8,193 bases of DNA from Actinomycetes bacterium. Its GTDB lineage: Bacteria; Actinomycetota; Actinomycetes; Mycobacteriales; Mycobacteriaceae. The position numbers were made by a program, and so were the translations under genes. Where the stretch lies: positions 1-8,193 of the forward strand of contig JAHZJY010000066.1 in the NCBI GenBank assembly GCA_022600695.1. The letters are read 5' to 3'. Below are positions 6,615 through 8,193 of the stretch, piece by piece (positions within the stretch are counted from its first letter, which is position 1; every line of letters begins with the position of its first letter). A model generated the notes under the pieces. It was not told where the DNA came from and did no database searches. It saw nothing but the letters and a program-made list of their open reading frames with translations.

Positions 6615-7823
6615 TCAACCGGCCGGGCGGACGGCGACACTGCCACGGTCGTCGCGCGCGTCGACGTGACGTCCGTAGACGATGCCCAGGAACGCCGCGA
6701 CCGCCTCGGCGGTCATCTGGCAGCGCAGGGTGGCGATGGCGTCAAAGGCATGGTGGGCGTTCGGAATCTCAGCGTGGGCGACGGTGTGGGCGCCGACGGC
6801 GTGCAGGGCAGCGGCGAACGCGTCGGCCTGGGAGCGGGGCACGATCGTGTCGTTCTCGCCGTGCAGGATGAAGAACGGCGGGGCGTCACGGTGCACTCGC
6901 AGGGTGGGCGATGCCGCCTCGAACAGCGCGCGGTCCTCGGCCAGCCGGCGCTGCATCACCATGGTTTCCAGCAGCGGCAACGTCAGCTTGTGCATGCGGT
7001 CATGATCGGTGAGGTCGTAGACGCCGTAGTACGGGGCGGCGGCCTGCACACTGGTGTCGGCGTCCTCGAAGCCCGGTTGCAGGCTGTCGTCGCCGGCGGT
7101 CAGAGCGGCCAGCGAGCTGAGGTGCCCGCCCGCGGAGCCGCCGGTGACAGCGATGAAGTCGGGGTCGCCGCCGAAGTCCGCGATGTTGGCGCGCACCCAT
7201 GCGATGGCCCTCTTGACGTCGACGATGTGTGCCGGCCATGCGTTTCGTGGGCTACGGCTGTAGTTGATCGGTACGCAGATCCAGCCGAGTTCGACCATCC
7301 GCGTCATCAGCGGATACGCCTGTCCCCGTTTGTCGTTGACCGACCAGCCACCGCCGGGGACCTGGATGAGCACCGGAGCGGGCCGGCCTGCGGGCAGGTC
7401 CGGGCGGCGCCACACGTCGAGCAGGTTGCTGCGTCCACCCGGGCCGTACTGGATGTTGGTGGTCGTCGCGGCGTAGCGCTTACGGTGCCGCATCGCCTCA
7501 ACCAGGCCGCCCAGTTTCGGCTGACGCGCGCTGTAGGTCTCCAGCGGCTGGTGGACGGCCGACAGGTAGTCCGCTCCGAAGGTCTCGGCCAGCGCCGCGT
7601 CGAGGACGGCGTCGGCACGCTGGCCGGCCAGGCCGCGGGCCACCCTCTCCACGGGCGCGGGCAGCGCGGAGAGCGCGTGACCGGTCACGACGTGCGGGGC
7701 GAACTCGGCGGCCAGCCAGCCCAGCACCCAACCGGCGAGAGCCGGTGACCCGCGCAGGACTAACGCGCTGGCCTGCACGGCTTGACTACATCGACCGCTG
7801 ATCTCGTCGATCGCGCTGCTCAT
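6615..7823 (-). CDS. lipQ: Alpha/beta-hydrolase esterase/lipase, LipQ-like
   Basis: This 402-residue protein is a serine esterase of the alpha/beta-hydrolase fold, related to the hormone-sensitive-lipase/carboxylesterase group. The likely triad is S230 in GGSAGG (228-233), D325 in HGENDTIVP (321-329) and H358 in NAHHAFD (355-361). The oxyanion-hole loop reads VPGGGW (155-160), where this group usually has HGGG. The first 120 residues lie before the hydrolase core; they contain a mildly hydrophobic helix-like stretch around 18-42 (VLGWLAAEF) that could touch the membrane, but no clear signal peptide. The substrate is probably a carboxylic ester, and the natural one cannot be read from sequence. 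ATG 7823 was chosen for AAGGGAG 9 bases upstream; the open frame continues further into intergenic DNA. Position and order match M. tuberculosis lipQ (Rv2485c) as I recall, next to the glycerolipid acyltransferases, suggesting a role in acyl-ester turnover. Confidence 0.87.
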   Translation of the reverse strand: MSSAIDEISGRCSQAVQASALVLRGSPALAGWVLGWLAAEFAPHVVTGHALSALPAPVERVARGLAGQRADAVLDAALAETFGADYLSAVHQPLETYSARQPKLGGLVEAMRHRKRYAATTTNIQYGPGGRSNLLDVWRRPDLPAGRPAPVLIQVPGGGWSVNDKRGQAYPLMTRMVELGWICVPINYSRSPRNAWPAHIVDVKRAIAWVRANIADFGGDPDFIAVTGGSAGGHLSSLAALTAGDDSLQPGFEDADTSVQAAAPYYGVYDLTDHDRMHKLTLPLLETMVMQRRLAEDRALFEAASPTLRVHRDAPPFFILHGENDTIVPRSQADAFAAALHAVGAHTVAHAEIPNAHHAFDAIATLRCQMTAEAVAAFLGIVYGRHVDARDDRGSVAVRPAG

Positions 7824-7832
7824 GGCTGTCGG

Positions 7833-7839
7833 CTCCCTT
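7833..7839 (-). promoter_or_regulatory. Ribosome binding site of lipQ
   Basis: The minus strand reads AAGGGAG with 9 bases before ATG 7823. This supports 7823 over the longer open frame that starts at 8006, close to the tRNA gene. Confidence 0.6.
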
Positions 7840-7890
7840 GAGACATCCCGGTTCGGCCCCTGAACGCGGCACCGAGGTGCCCGACCCGTG

Positions 7891-7896
7891 ACGCTA
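7891..7896 (-). promoter_or_regulatory. Possible -10 element of the lipQ promoter
   Basis: TAGCGT on the minus strand fits TAnnnT and would start transcription near 7884, about 60 bases before the lipQ ATG. No convincing -35 box is seen. It lies in the 195-base divergent region (7824-8018) between lipQ and the tRNA gene, where I see no other gene. Confidence 0.25.
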
Positions 7897-8001
7897 GCGA
7901 ATCCGCGGGGCCACCACCGTGATTTCGCCGCGACCGGGTCACCGAAAACGGCGTTTCCGCAGACCATCGACCCGAAAACCGGTCGCTGCGACACGGCCGG
8001 A

Positions 8002-8007
8002 TACACT
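8002..8007 (+). promoter_or_regulatory. Probable -10 element of the tRNA-Arg promoter
   Basis: TACACT on the plus strand fits TAnnnT and ends 11 bases before the first base of the mature tRNA, giving a transcription start near 8014 and a very short 5' leader. No clear -35 hexamer is seen near 7979-7984. Confidence 0.45.
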
Positions 8008-8018
8008 CACGATCGCTT

Positions 8019-8092
8019 GCCTCCGTAGCTCAGGTGGATAGAGCAAGGGCCTTCTAATCCCTAGGTCGCACGTTCGAGTCGTGCCGGGGGCG
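8019..8092 (+). tRNA. tRNA-Arg (anticodon UCU)
   Basis: A complete cloverleaf folds by eye. The acceptor stem GCCTCCG (8019-8025) pairs with CGGGGGC (8085-8091) with one T-G wobble, and G8092 is the discriminator. The D stem is GCTC/GAGC (8028-8031/8041-8044). The anticodon loop CTTCTAA (8051-8057) carries anticodon TCT at 8053-8055, reading AGA (and AGG by wobble). The T stem GCACG/CGTGC (8068-8072/8080-8084) encloses TTCGAGT. The anticodon stem AGGGC/TCCCT has four pairs and a C-U mismatch beside the loop (tRNA positions 31/39). CCA is not encoded: CAA follows the discriminator, so CCA would have to be added enzymatically. The gene lies divergently from lipQ. Confidence 0.96.
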
Positions 8093-8193
8093 CAAGTAAA
8101 GAGCAGTTCAGGAGATCTGCTGGAACGTGCGGGCATCAGCGACGGTGGGCGAAGGCGATCCCATTGTCGGAATAAGCCGATCCAGCGGGAAGG
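8093..8193. other. Unassigned right-edge region downstream of the tRNA
   Basis: No complete gene is visible in these 101 bases. On the minus strand one frame (8192-8136) reads LPAGSAYSDNGIAFAHRR and then stops; its SDNGIAF resembles the second-Asp motif of DDE integrase-core transposases. Another minus frame (8191-8108) gives 27 residues ending in ARTFQQIS before a stop and could instead be the end of a gene that begins outside the window. A 5-bp hairpin (AGCAG/CTGCT, 8102-8121) without a T run is too weak to call a terminator. The region ends before a decision can be made. Confidence 0.35.

Noticed and set aside
6666..7748. Plus-strand 360-residue ORF
   Set aside because: It is antisense to lipQ, with no domain, no ribosome binding site and shadow-type composition.
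7824..8006. Longer LipQ start at 8006
   Set aside because: The added residues show no signal peptide or conserved feature and would overlap the likely tRNA promoter; AAGGGAG before ATG 7823 marks a better start.
8102..8121. Inverted repeat AGCAG/CTGCT after the tRNA as a terminator
   Set aside because: The stem is only 5 bp with a 10-base loop and no T run, so it is indistinguishable from chance.
7939..8136. Minus-strand 65-residue ORF containing GTTRTCDLGIRRPLLYP
   Set aside because: It is a well-known type of spurious protein translated from the antisense of a tRNA gene; the tRNA-Arg explains the sequence.

Overview
The window looks like chromosomal DNA from a mycobacterium or close relative (Mycobacteriales). 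It is GC-rich with strong G/C third-position bias. The gene order matches what I recall of the Mycobacterium tuberculosis segment Rv2482c-Rv2485c: plsB2, plsC, a WS/DGAT-family acyltransferase and lipQ. The species assignment is an inference from gene content and synteny remembered without a database search.

All protein-coding genes lie on the minus strand, so transcription runs from right to left. From the right edge: about 100 bases of unassigned DNA (8093-8193) with a faint DDE-transposase-like peptide on the minus strand; a plus-strand tRNA-Arg(UCU) gene (8019-8092); a divergent intergenic region (7824-8018); a lipQ-like alpha/beta-hydrolase (6615-7823); a 112-base gap; then three tightly packed genes, a WS/DGAT acyltransferase (4982-6502), a HAD-PlsC fusion protein (3252-4985) and PlsB2 (922-3255). 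These three are joined by two ATGA start/stop overlaps, the classic arrangement for translational coupling. After a 93-base gap with its own likely promoter comes a lipoprotein with three DUF4333-like repeats (118-828). At the left edge is the probable start of another minus-strand gene (1-85), apparently a membrane protein.

The coupled cluster is a nearly complete glycerolipid pathway. PlsB2 acylates glycerol-3-phosphate to lysophosphatidate, PlsC acylates that to phosphatidate, and the WS/DGAT enzyme could acylate diacylglycerol to triacylglycerol. The missing step is phosphatidate dephosphorylation. The HAD phosphatase-like domain fused to PlsC, whose motif residues are all present, is a natural but unproven candidate. 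The adjacent LipQ-like esterase could act on acyl esters in the same metabolism.

I do not see a clearly new system here. The features most worth a second look are the HAD-PlsC fusion, its strongly basic nine-unit lysine-rich tail encoded by 15-bp repeats, the HHxxxDG motif variant (Ser for the first His) in the WS/DGAT protein, the PGGG variant of the oxyanion loop in LipQ, the triple DUF4333 lipoprotein, and the possible mobile-element remnant next to the tRNA gene.
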